Source: Streptomyces violaceoruber (lineage in GTDB: Bacteria; Actinomycetota; Actinomycetes; Streptomycetales; Streptomycetaceae). From it: 33,013 nt of DNA. Positions within the stretch are counted from its first letter, which is position 1, and each line of letters begins with the position of its first letter. The stretch lies in the NCBI GenBank assembly GCA_000720805.1, contig JODI01000093.1:1-33013 (forward strand), written 5' to 3'. The notes beneath the pieces were generated by a model that saw only the letters and a list, made by a program, of their open reading frames with translations, was not told the DNA's origin and made no database searches. Below are positions 1 through 7,197 of this stretch, one piece after another. The translations under genes and the position numbers were made by a program.

Positions 1-87
1 CGCCGCTACGAACGCAAGGCCGAACACTTCCTGGCGTTCGCCGCCATCGCCTGCAGCCTCATCTGCTACCGCAGACTCACCAAATGA
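1..87 (+). CDS. IS5-family transposase, C-terminal end (partial, runs off the left edge)
   Basis: The first 29 codons are open and end in TGA at 85-87. The peptide contains R-Y-E-R-K-A-E-H-F-L-A-F and then a short hydrophobic stretch ending R-R-L-T-K. This is the typical tail of actinobacterial IS5-family (IS427-like) transposases, including the Y-E-R-x-A-E-H-F block just after the last catalytic Glu region. The rest of the element lies outside the window. The 129 bases between this stop and the aminotransferase stop at 217 show no gene that I recognise. I could not find an inverted copy there of the sequence that starts the right-hand IS5-like element, so the element end may be truncated. 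Family assignment is from recognised sequence, not a search. Confidence 0.75.
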   Translation, partial: RRYERKAEHFLAFAAIACSLICYRRLTK

Positions 88-216
88 GTCGACGTCTAAG
101 AAGCCGACGAGGTCGACCGACATCCGCTTGCCCTTTCGTTGGCCCGCGGCCGCCTGCTGCCGCCCAGGGATCGTTCGCCAAGAGTTCAAGATGCAGGGTG
201 CCCGGTCCGGGCCCGG

Positions 217-1416
217 TCAGGCCGCGAGAGTCCGCCTCCCGGCCACCAACGCGACACATTCGTCGAGTATCCCAAGGCCCTGTTCCAGTTGCTCGTCCGC
301 GACGGTCAACGGCGGCAGGACCTTGGCCACCTCGTCGTGGACCCCGGCGGTTTCCAGCAGCAGGCCGCCCCGGTAGGCGGCGTCGCACACCTCACGGGCC
401 GCCCCCGGACGGTCGAAGGGCAGGCCCCAGGCCAGGCCGCGCCCGCGCGGGGCGGGCAGTCCGTGCCGACGGGCGGTCCCGGCGAGGGCGTCGGCCACAC
501 GATCGCCGAGCGCGGTGGTCCTGGCCTGCAGCGCGCCGTCGGACCAGAACTGCTCCAGAGCCCGGGCCGCGGTGACGAACGCGGGGTTGTAGCCGCGGAA
601 GGTGCCGTTGTGCTCGCCAGGCTTCCACACGTCGTACTCGGGGCGCATCAGTGTGAGGGCCATGGGCATCCCGTACCCACTGATGGACTTGGACAGGCAG
701 ACGATGTCCGGGACGATTCCGGCACGTTCGAAGGAGAAGAACGGTCCGGTGCGCCCGCAGCCCATCTGGATGTCGTCCACCACAAGCAGCGTGCCGTGTT
801 CCCGCGCCCAGGAGGCGAGAGCACGAATCCAGGACGGGCGGGCGGGGTTGACGCCGCCCTCACCCTGGACGGTCTCCACCACCACGGCCGCGAGCGGCCC
901 GTCCTCGGTGACATCGTCCAGTGACCGGGCGAGCCGGGCTGCCGACTGCTCGTCGTCGTCCGCGGGGTCATCGAAAGGCATGGGCACGGTGTACGGCAGT
1001 CGTACGCCCGCCCCGGCACGCTTCATCGGATTGGCGGTGACCGCCAGTGCCCCGAGCGTCATTCCGTGGAACGCGCCCTGGAAGTAGCCGACCGTGTGCC
1101 GCCCGGTGATCTTCCGGGCGAGCTTGAGCGCGGCCTCGACGGCGTTGGTGCCGCCGGGGCCGGGGAACTGGACGCGGTAGTCCAGGCCGCGGGGCGTGAG
1201 CACCAGGTCCCGCAGCCTCTCCAGGAAGACGCGTTTGGCCGCGGTGTGCATGTCGAGTCCGTGCGTGACCCCGTCGCCGGACAGGTAGTCCAGCAGTGCG
1301 GCCTTCAGAGCGGGCGGATTGTGCCCGTAGTTGAGGGCGCCGGCGCCGGCGAAGAAGTCGATGAAGGACCGTCCGGACTCGTCGCGCAGCACGGCGCCGC
1401 GTCCGGTGGTGAACAC
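217..1416 (-). CDS. PLP-dependent class III aminotransferase, EctB (diaminobutyrate-2-oxoglutarate transaminase)-like
   Basis: This 399-residue fold-type I aminotransferase resembles EctB. It has the F-F-A-G-A-G-A-L-N-Y-G-H-N block at 21-33, H-G-L-D-M at 52-56, a V-V-D-D-I-Q-M-G-C-G-R-T-G PLP-pocket segment around 212-224 and the Schiff-base lysine in L-S-K-S-I-S-G-Y-G (K243). EctB would transfer an amino group from glutamate to aspartate semialdehyde. The substrate here is unproven, since no other ectoine genes are present. The GTG start at 1416 is the only one available and has no clear ribosome-binding site. Family members carry about 20 more residues, and the in-frame codons just upstream (R-R-R-A-W-P-T) still look homologous back to the TGA that ends the acyl-CoA dehydrogenase. 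It is therefore either translationally coupled to that gene or the second half of an interrupted fusion. It is the last gene of the minus-strand ACP operon. Confidence 0.85.
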   Translation of the reverse strand: MFTTGRGAVLRDESGRSFIDFFAGAGALNYGHNPPALKAALLDYLSGDGVTHGLDMHTAAKRVFLERLRDLVLTPRGLDYRVQFPGPGGTNAVEAALKLARKITGRHTVGYFQGAFHGMTLGALAVTANPMKRAGAGVRLPYTVPMPFDDPADDDEQSAARLARSLDDVTEDGPLAAVVVETVQGEGGVNPARPSWIRALASWAREHGTLLVVDDIQMGCGRTGPFFSFERAGIVPDIVCLSKSISGYGMPMALTLMRPEYDVWKPGEHNGTFRGYNPAFVTAARALEQFWSDGALQARTTALGDRVADALAGTARRHGLPAPRGRGLAWGLPFDRPGAAREVCDAAYRGGLLLETAGVHDEVAKVLPPLTVADEQLEQGLGILDECVALVAGRRTLAA

Positions 1417-1437
1417 GGTGGGCCAGGCCCGACGGCG

Positions 1438-2607
1438 TCAGACAAGGGTGGTCTCCTGGTCCAGCAGGCTGAGCGACCCGTTGGCCAGGTGCAGCCGGTC
1501 GTTGCCGTAGTTCAGCGAGGCGGAACGCAGGTCGCGCAGGGCGCGCTCCAGGGCGAGCGGCTGGTGGCGCAGATAGCCATGGCGCAGCCCGACCAGCTCG
1601 ATCAGCTCGTCCACGGCGGCCGGGCACTGCTCGGAGGCTGTCACCTTCAGGGCGTTGATGAGCAACTGCCAAGGTGGGCCGCCCCGTTCCCGCTCGGACA
1701 GGGACACGTACACCTCCGCGACGTGGCTCAACATGGCCTGCACGGTGTCGATGCGCTGGCGGGCCCGGGACAGCCGGGTCAGCAACAGCTCGCTCTTGAG
1801 GTCCCGGCGGCGCCGTTCGTCGGGGCTGCGCAGCAGCCGCACGGTGCGGGAGAGTGCGCCGGCCGCCGTTCCCAGCCAACAGGCGCTCCAGCTGAGGTGG
1901 GCCAGTGGCGCGAAGACGTCGACCGTCACCCGGCGGAAGTCCCCGTGGGCGCCCACGACTTGATCGTGCGGTACCGCTCCGGTGAAACGCATCGGCACGC
2001 TGTGCGTGCGGCGCATGCCCAGGGGGTCCCAGCCGCCGAGGACCTGCGCGTCCAGTTGCCCGCGCTCGGCGTAGACCAGCGACACCTGCCCGTCGGAGGT
2101 GGCGCCGGGGGCCAGGGCAGTGATCAGGTAGGCGTCGGCGTGGACGCCGCCGGTGACGATCGGTGCCATCCGGTCCAGTTCGATGAGGTCGCCCTCGCGT
2201 CGCGTGCCGGTTTCGGAGCTGAGCAGATGCCCGCCCTTGCCGGCCTCGGTGGTGACCGATCCCAGGTACAGCTCCCCCTCGGCGACCCGGCGCAGGACAC
2301 GCTCGCGCAGATCCTCGGAGGCGTGGTGGACCAGCGCCGCGACCTGCTGGCCGTGCATGGCGAACACCATGGCTGCCGACATGTCGTGGCGGGCGATCAG
2401 CTGGGAGACGGCCAGCAGATCGGGGACGGTGCCATCCAGGCCGCCGTAGTGGGCCGGGACCAGCAGGCCGAGGAGCCCGGAGGTTCGCATCGCGGTCAGG
2501 GCATCCAGCGGGAAGGCCGCTTTCTCGTCGCACTCGGTGGCATGTTGCTCGACCGTGCTGAGCACGGGTGCCAGACGCTCGGCCAGCGCGGGGTCGACGG
2601 CCTTCAC
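1438..2607 (-). CDS. Acyl-CoA dehydrogenase homologue acting on a carrier-bound substrate
   Basis: A 389-residue acyl-CoA dehydrogenase-fold flavoprotein. The GTG start is chosen because it overlaps the ACP stop (GTGA at 2607-2604), which implies translational coupling. The N-terminal helical domain, the central beta domain with the E-A-G-K-G-G-H-L-L-S-S-E-T-G-T segment and the C-terminal helical bundle are all recognisable. Enzymes of this kind next to a stand-alone ACP commonly oxidise aminoacyl- or acyl-ACP intermediates in natural-product pathways. Near the C-terminus the usual Y-E-G catalytic-base motif reads N-Y-G-N-D, so the base may be missing or placed elsewhere. It probably works with the ACP at 2604-2861 and the aminotransferase downstream. 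The exact reaction cannot be read from the sequence. Confidence 0.82.
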   Translation of the reverse strand: MKAVDPALAERLAPVLSTVEQHATECDEKAAFPLDALTAMRTSGLLGLLVPAHYGGLDGTVPDLLAVSQLIARHDMSAAMVFAMHGQQVAALVHHASEDLRERVLRRVAEGELYLGSVTTEAGKGGHLLSSETGTRREGDLIELDRMAPIVTGGVHADAYLITALAPGATSDGQVSLVYAERGQLDAQVLGGWDPLGMRRTHSVPMRFTGAVPHDQVVGAHGDFRRVTVDVFAPLAHLSWSACWLGTAAGALSRTVRLLRSPDERRRRDLKSELLLTRLSRARQRIDTVQAMLSHVAEVYVSLSERERGGPPWQLLINALKVTASEQCPAAVDELIELVGLRHGYLRHQPLALERALRDLRSASLNYGNDRLHLANGSLSLLDQETTLV

Positions 2608-2861
2608 CGGGCGTCCGTGAAGGAGCCGGAGCGGGCGCTTTCCACGGCCGTCCACAGGCTGCCGGCGGTCTCGAAGTTCGCGTCCGTGAGCTGGTCGTCG
2701 GGGAGGGTCACCCCGCAGTTGTCCTCCAGGTCGAAGACGAGGTCGATGGCCTGCATGGAGTTGAGCCCCAGGTCCCGCAGCCGGTCCTCGGGCCGTAGCT
2801 CCTGCTCGGGGGTGAGGTAGCGCAGGTGGGGACGGAGGGTGTCGACGAAAGCCTGTTCCAT
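2604..2861 (-). CDS. Acyl carrier protein
   Basis: An 85-residue stand-alone carrier protein. The phosphopantetheine attachment motif D-L-G-L-N-S-M-Q-A-I-D-L places the modified serine at S35, and the length and acidic four-helix pattern fit the PP-binding family. The ATG at 2861 follows a good AGGAG site six bases upstream. Its stop overlaps the start of the acyl-CoA dehydrogenase. An ACP beside a type III decarboxylase remnant, a dehydrogenase and an aminotransferase recalls carrier-tethered amino-acid pathways such as the BtrI/BtrK step of butirosin. The loading ligase that would be expected is not in the window. Confidence 0.9.
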   Translation of the reverse strand: MEQAFVDTLRPHLRYLTPEQELRPEDRLRDLGLNSMQAIDLVFDLEDNCGVTLPDDQLTDANFETAGSLWTAVESARSGSFTDAR

Positions 2862-2936
2862 GGTGGTCTCCTGATGGTGGGTGGGGTACGCGCAGGGGTA
2901 TGGGGGCCTCGGGCGTTCCGAGGCGGTGGGTGGTGG

Positions 2937-3407
2937 TCAGCAGCCGCGGCGGACGAAGGTCAGCCGGTCGCTGCTCAGCACCCGGTCGCCCTCGGTGACG
3001 ATCTCCAGCGGGGCGGGATGGTCGAGGAAGAGCGCGAGGCTGGCGTGCAGGCCGTAGGCGCCGGTGTTCGGCACGGCGAGCAGGTCACCGGGGGCGACGC
3101 CGGGCAGCGGGTGCGACCGTGCCCAGGTGTCGAGCGGGGTGCACAGGGGACCGCAGATCATGGCGGGGCCGGGAGGTCCGACAGTGCCGTCCGCACCCGT
3201 GTCCCCGGACTCGGTGTGCGGTGCTCCGGCGCCGTCCGGCAGGACCACATCGGGGTGCAGCGGCGGCACTCGGCGCAGCCCGGCCATGCCGCCGAGGTGG
3301 TTGATGCCGGTGTCCAGGACCACGACCCGCTGCCCGTGGGAGTTCTTCACGTCCAGCACGCGGGTCAGCAGACGCCCGCAGGTGGCCGTGAGGTGCCGGT
3401 GGCAGCG
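2937..3407 (-). pseudogene. Type III PLP decarboxylase (BtrK/DapDC-like), C-terminal domain only
   Basis: About 150 residues are open from a stop at 3408-3410 down to the TGA at 2937. They match the C-terminal beta-barrel domain of fold-type III decarboxylases such as diaminopimelate, ornithine or ACP-bound glutamyl decarboxylases (BtrK). Diagnostic features are the strand T-R-V-L-D-V-K followed by a D-x-G-I-N-H type segment, I-C-G-P-L-C-T-P-L-D with the catalytic cysteine, and P-N-T-G-A-Y-G. The N-terminal PLP barrel with the Schiff-base lysine (about 250 residues) is absent. Similarity fades around 3395-3400, where IS-derived mosaic sequence begins. It was probably the first gene of the ACP operon, 75 bases upstream of the ACP, and was destroyed by rearrangement. 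A residual product from the GTG at 3359 would be inactive. Confidence 0.75.
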
Positions 3408-3549
3408 TCACAGGCAGCAGGCTCGCGAGGTTCCTGTGCCTGCCCACATCGCGGTGCGCGGGGCGCCCCCGCGGCCAGGAGCGGGGGCGTCGGAAGTTCG
3501 GGGTGGTGGCGGGCGCCGTCGGCTGGGCCATCGTCCGCAAGGTTTGGCC

Positions 3550-3724
3550 ATGCTGCTGGTCCACGGCGGGGAAGCCGTAGCTGACGCTCCCGAACTGCGC
3601 ACGGGGGGAGTGCCACTCATCCCGGACGGATTCGTCTGGCCGAACTGCCGCGAGTGCGGCGGGTCCATGCAGTTCCTCGCTCCTCTGCCCCTCGATCTGG
3701 GGGCGATCGCGGTCTTCTTCTGCC
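3550..3724 (+). pseudogene. Fragment resembling a DUF1963-type protein
   Basis: On the plus strand an open frame from the ATG at 3550 reads G-G-V-P-L-I-P-D-G-F-x-W-P-N-C-x-x-C-G-G-S-M-Q-F-L-A. This resembles the DUF1963 pattern of a G-G-x-P-L-x-P region followed by W-P-x-C-x-x-C and a Q-F-L block. The similarity stops at C-Q-W where IS256-derived sequence starts (3725). No trustworthy upstream start or complete gene is visible. I treat it as a broken gene piece trapped between IS fragments. The family call is from memory and only moderately certain. Confidence 0.4.
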
Positions 3725-4420
3725 AGTGGTGCCTCCCAGCGCATGGTCCACCTCTTGCGGCCCTTGCCGGTCGGGTCGAGGCTCATCAGCGCCATGTAGA
3801 CGCATTTGAGGGCGGCGGTCTCCGAGGGGAAGTGGCCGCGGGCGCGAACGGCCTTGCGGATCCACGCGTTGACGCTCTCGATCGCGTTCGTGCTGCAGAT
3901 GACCTTGCGTATCTCGACGTCGAAGGAGAGGAAGGGCACGAACTCGGCCCAGGCGTCCGACCACAGCTTCACGATCGCCGGATACTTCTGGCCCCACACT
4001 TCCTGGAACTCCAAGAACCGCTCCGTCGCCGCGTCCTCACTGGATGCCGTGTAGACGGGCTTGAGAGCCTTGGCGACCTTGTCCCAGTCCTGGCGGGCCG
4101 CGTCTCGGAACGAGTTCCGCAGCAGGTGAACCACACACGTCTGGACAATTGTGCGAGGCCAGACGCTCTCCACGGCCTCGGGAAGGCCCTTGAGCCCGTC
4201 ACAGACCAGCATCAGCACGTCGTCCAGGCCGCGGTTCTTCAGCTCGGTGAAGACGTGCAGCCAGTACTTGGCGCCCTCGCCGCCGTCTCCGGCCCAGATG
4301 CCGAGGATGTCGCGGGTGCCGTCCACGGTCACCGCCATCACGACGTAGACCGGACGGTTCGCGACCTTCCCGTCCCTGATCTTGACGTTGATGGCGTCCA
4401 CGAACAGGACCGGACAGACG
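3725..4420 (-). pseudogene. IS256-family (mutator type) transposase, catalytic-core fragment
   Basis: The minus strand encodes the central and C-terminal part of an IS256-family transposase. All three catalytic acidic residues are recognisable: D in V-D-A-I-N-V-K-I-R-D-G, D in L-V-C-D-G-L-K-G-L-P, and E in N-A-I-E-S-V-N. The family motif C-V-V-H-L-L-R-N-S-F is also present. The N-terminal DNA-binding half is missing upstream of about 4420. At the other end homology stops abruptly after R-W-E-A-P-L at 3725, where the normal C-terminus (N-A-F-Q-I-A-F-E-G-R) is replaced by unrelated sequence. That missing tail is found inverted at 4582-4671. The fragment is not expected to be functional. Confidence 0.85.
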
Positions 4421-4619
4421 CCTTGATTTCCATCGATGGTTGCGAACGCCCAGGAAGGAGATCGTTCGTATGCCTCGTGGAGGAGCCAATCGCAAGCCGA
4501 CGGCATCCAGACAGCGGTATTTCGAGACCCGTGGTGGGCGCACAACCAGGCACTGCTGCGCAGGCAGCGCCCCAAGCCCGAGGCCGCAAGAGGTGGACCA
4601 TGCGCTGGAAGGCACCACT
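3725..4619. repeat. 38-bp inverted repeat made from two IS256 C-terminal copies
   Basis: Positions 3725-3762 read on the minus strand and 4582-4619 read on the plus strand are the same 38 bases except for one G/A difference. Both encode G-R-K-R-W-T-M-R-W-(E/K)-A-P-L of an IS256 transposase. The arms face each other about 820 bp apart. Each arm sits exactly at the boundary of its transposase fragment, so they mark the breakpoints of a rearrangement between two IS256 copies. Confidence 0.85.
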
Positions 4620-4671
4620 CAACGCCTTCCAGATCGCCTTCGAGGGCCGGCTCACCCCGGCCAACAACTGA
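4582..4671 (+). pseudogene. IS256-family transposase, C-terminal tail fragment
   Basis: The plus strand from 4582 to the TGA at 4669-4671 encodes the last 29 residues of an IS256-family transposase (R-W-T-M-R-W-K-A-P-L-N-A-F-Q-I-A-F-E-G-R, then the tail). The preceding 160 bases (4421-4581) are not recognisable IS256 sequence. They contain an ATG at 4470 behind a GGAAGGAG-like site that opens with a basic M-P-R-G-G stretch. This could be the start of another broken transposase, but I cannot identify it. The fragment lies opposite in orientation to the core fragment at 3725-4420. Confidence 0.75.
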
Positions 4672-4710
4672 ACCTCAACAACCAAGATCAGCCGTTAAAT
4701 TGACACACCC
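4672..4710 (+). mobile_element. Right-hand end of the IS256-family element
   Basis: Immediately after the transposase stop is a short stretch ending in GTTAAATTGACACACCC (4694-4710). This resembles the terminal inverted repeat of actinobacterial IS256 elements, which typically end in a similar TTAAA-x-TGACA-x-ACCC sequence. The opposite terminus is not visible because the rest of the element is scrambled. The end abuts the coding sequence of the Lrp-type regulator. Confidence 0.55.
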
Positions 4711-5846
4711 GCCACGCGCAGCGGCCGGTGGGTGAGGCGGTGGTCGTGCGGGTGGCCGAGTGGGACGACGCCCACGCACCGGCCGTCCCCGTCCAGCAGC
4801 CGGCCCATGTGCTTGGCCGTGTGCAGCACGACCGACCGGTCACCGACGGTCAGCCGGGGCAGTCGGCGCGACAGGTGGGCCTCGAAGGTGTGCACATCGG
4901 CCAGGGCGCGCAGCCAGACGTCGATGACGAGGTTGTGCGGTCCCGCCGTTATCGCGCACGAGCGGACCTCCCGTACGCCGGACAGCACACGGCTCGTCTC
5001 CTCCAGGTACTGAGCCGGTACGGAGGCGAAGTACACCGCGGACAGCGGCCATCCGGACAGCGGGCGGGCGAGGTCGCAGCGCAGGCTCACCCCGGTGGCG
5101 AGCAGCGCCCGCAGTCGCCGCCGTACCGTCGTGAGGCCCGTGTCGGTCTCCGCGGCCAGCCGGCGCAGGGGCATGCGGCCGTCGGTGCTCAGCAGTTCCA
5201 CGAGCCGCTCGTCCAGGTCGTCCCACCCTGCCGTGTCCTCGTGCGCGGGCGGAGCCGGTAGGGCCGCCTCGATCCGGGCGCACTGGACGGCGTCCAGGCT
5301 GCGCAACCGCCATCGGCTGCCCTCGGTGGGCACTCCCGTCGACACATGGGTACGGGTCGCCCGTACACCCGGGGTTCCCTGGAAGAGCAGGGTGGTGAGG
5401 TGGGCCAGCTCGGTCAGGTCCCGGGCCTGCACCGAGGCCACCAGGTCCCGGCCGCCCGCCATCAGCTTGACGTTCGCCACCTCCGGTGCCGCGGCGAGGG
5501 TCCGTGCCACGTCCTCGGCGGCGCCGGGTTCCGCGTCCACCTCCACGATCCCGGTGACCACGATCCGGGAGTTGGTCAGCCGCGGGTAGGCCGTCACCCA
5601 GGCCAGCCCGGCGTTCTCCATCCGGTGCCACCGGCGGGCGGCGGTCACCGGGTTGACGGCGAGGACCTCGCCGACGAGCGTCCACGGGGCGCGGGGGCGG
5701 ATCTGCAACGCGTGCACGACGGCACGGTCGAGTTCGTCCAGTCCCAGCGCGGCGAAATCCTGCGCTCCTCCGGGCGGCGCGTTCCTGCGCGCCTTGGCGG
5801 AATCGGGGTCGAAAGCTGCGCTGTGACCCTGAGTTTTCTCGTGCAT
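4695..5846 (-). CDS. Lrp/AsnC-family regulator with two tandem Lrp modules
   Basis: A 383-residue transcription factor made of two Lrp/AsnC units. The first has an AsnC-type HTH at about 37-85 (L-D-E-L-D-R-A-V-V-H-A-L) and a RAM-like effector domain at about 92-170. The second has an HTH at about 209-252 (D-D-L-D-E-R-L-V-E-L-L) and a RAM-like domain at about 262-345. The ATG at 5846 is preferred over the GTG at 5870 because GGAG lies upstream at suitable spacing. The extreme C-terminus is abnormal: the last residues (G-V-S-I) and the TAA stop come from the IS256 end, so the natural tail has been replaced by insertion. It is divergent from the amidohydrolase with only 49 bases between starts, so it very likely controls that gene and the transporter in response to an amino acid or dipeptide-like ligand. 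Confidence 0.88.
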   Translation of the reverse strand: MHEKTQGHSAAFDPDSAKARRNAPPGGAQDFAALGLDELDRAVVHALQIRPRAPWTLVGEVLAVNPVTAARRWHRMENAGLAWVTAYPRLTNSRIVVTGIVEVDAEPGAAEDVARTLAAAPEVANVKLMAGGRDLVASVQARDLTELAHLTTLLFQGTPGVRATRTHVSTGVPTEGSRWRLRSLDAVQCARIEAALPAPPAHEDTAGWDDLDERLVELLSTDGRMPLRRLAAETDTGLTTVRRRLRALLATGVSLRCDLARPLSGWPLSAVYFASVPAQYLEETSRVLSGVREVRSCAITAGPHNLVIDVWLRALADVHTFEAHLSRRLPRLTVGDRSVVLHTAKHMGRLLDGDGRCVGVVPLGHPHDHRLTHRPLRVAGVSI

Positions 5847-5895
5847 TCCACACTCCATTCGCCTGTCCACACATCAGAGGAGTGAATCGCCCGCC

Positions 5896-7197
5896 ATGAC
5901 GGATGCCACGACCGGTACCGCGACGGATGCCACCACGCGGGAGACCGGCAGGACCGCTCTGCGTGTCCACCATGCCCGGCTCATCGACGGCACTGGGGCC
6001 GCCCCCGTGAACGACGCCGTCGTCGTCACCGATACCGAGGGAATGATCACCTACGCCGGACCCGCCGCGACAGCCCCGCCCGGCACCGAGGCCGTGCGGA
6101 GCATCGACGCCGAGGGCCGTACCGTACTGCCCGGCTTCTTCGACTGCCACGTCCACCTCGCCTACGCGCACGGCTCGCCCCCCGGCCGCCGCGCCGAACT
6201 CGACCCCGTGCTGGTCACCTTTGACACGGCAGCCCGGCTGCGCCAGACCCTCGATGCGGGCATCACCACCGCCCGTGACCTGGGCGGCCTGTCCGCGGGC
6301 TATCGCACCGCCGTCGAGAGCGGCCGGATCGTGGGCCCACGCCTGCACACAGCCGTACGGATCATCAGCCACACCGGCGGTCACGCCGATGTGCGGCTGC
6401 CCGACGGCACCGACCTGAGCGCCGGGATGTCCGAGATCGCCGACACCAGTGACGAGGCCCGGCTCGCCGTGCGCCGGGTGCTGCGCGAGGGCGCCGACCT
6501 GGTGAAGATCTGCGCCACGGGCGGCATGGGCAGCCCGTACGACCAGCCCGACGACGAGGGCCTGCTGGAGGAGGAGATCCGGGCCGTCGTGGACGAGGCC
6601 CGGCGGCACGGCGGCAAGCCGGTCGCCGCACACGCCCAGGGCAACGCCGGCATCCTCAACGCGCTGCGCGGCGGAGTCACCAGCATCGAGCACGGTTACG
6701 GCCTCGACGAGCGGGCCCTGGACCTGGCCGGCGAGCGCGGCACCTTCGTCGTGCCGACCCTGTCCACCGTGTACGCCGGCATCAACAAGGACACGATGCC
6801 GCACTACCACTACGAGAAGAAGGTCCGCTGGTCCGGCATCACCAAGGAGAACATCGCCCGGGCCATCGAGTACGGTGCCCGCATCGCGCTCGGCACCGAC
6901 GCCGCCGTCGGTCCGCACGGCGTGAACCTGATGGAGCTCACCTATCTGGTGGACCTGGGTATGGACCCGATGGCCGCCATCGTCGCCGGTACCCGCACCT
7001 CCGCCGAACTCCTGGGCGTGGCCGACCGGCTCGGTACGCTCACCACCGGCCGCACCGCCGACCTGCTCCTGTGCGACGGCGACCCGCTCACGGACATCGG
7101 CGTCCTGGGCGATCCCGCCAACATCGTCTGTGTCATCCAGGACGGCGTGGTCCGCAAGGACCTGCTGCCGACCGCACCAACCGGAAGGCGGCGCTGA
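5896..7197 (+). CDS. Metal-dependent amidohydrolase (Xaa-Pro dipeptidase / imidazolonepropionase-like)
   Basis: A 433-residue TIM-barrel amidohydrolase with the full binuclear metal set. It has H-V-H at 85-87 in G-F-F-D-C-H-V-H-L, the carbamylated lysine candidate K204 in D-L-V-K-I-C-A-T-G-G, H246 in A-A-H-A-Q-G, H266 in S-I-E-H-G and D335 in L-G-T-D-A. This subgroup includes peptidases that cleave N-acyl or aminoacyl amide bonds of Xaa-Pro or Xaa-Arg/Lys type, which is a guess at substrate class only. No signal peptide is seen, so it acts in the cytoplasm. A GAGGAG site lies 12 bases before the ATG. It shares a TGATG overlap with the AbgT-type transporter, which suggests that the transporter imports the amide conjugate and this enzyme hydrolyses it. 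Confidence 0.88.
   Translation: MTDATTGTATDATTRETGRTALRVHHARLIDGTGAAPVNDAVVVTDTEGMITYAGPAATAPPGTEAVRSIDAEGRTVLPGFFDCHVHLAYAHGSPPGRRAELDPVLVTFDTAARLRQTLDAGITTARDLGGLSAGYRTAVESGRIVGPRLHTAVRIISHTGGHADVRLPDGTDLSAGMSEIADTSDEARLAVRRVLREGADLVKICATGGMGSPYDQPDDEGLLEEEIRAVVDEARRHGGKPVAAHAQGNAGILNALRGGVTSIEHGYGLDERALDLAGERGTFVVPTLSTVYAGINKDTMPHYHYEKKVRWSGITKENIARAIEYGARIALGTDAAVGPHGVNLMELTYLVDLGMDPMAAIVAGTRTSAELLGVADRLGTLTTGRTADLLLCDGDPLTDIGVLGDPANIVCVIQDGVVRKDLLPTAPTGRRR

Noticed and set aside
217..2861. Ectoine biosynthesis cluster suggested by the EctB-like gene
   Set aside because: No ectA, ectC or ectD is present. The neighbours are an ACP, a dehydrogenase homologue and a decarboxylase remnant, which point to a carrier-linked pathway.
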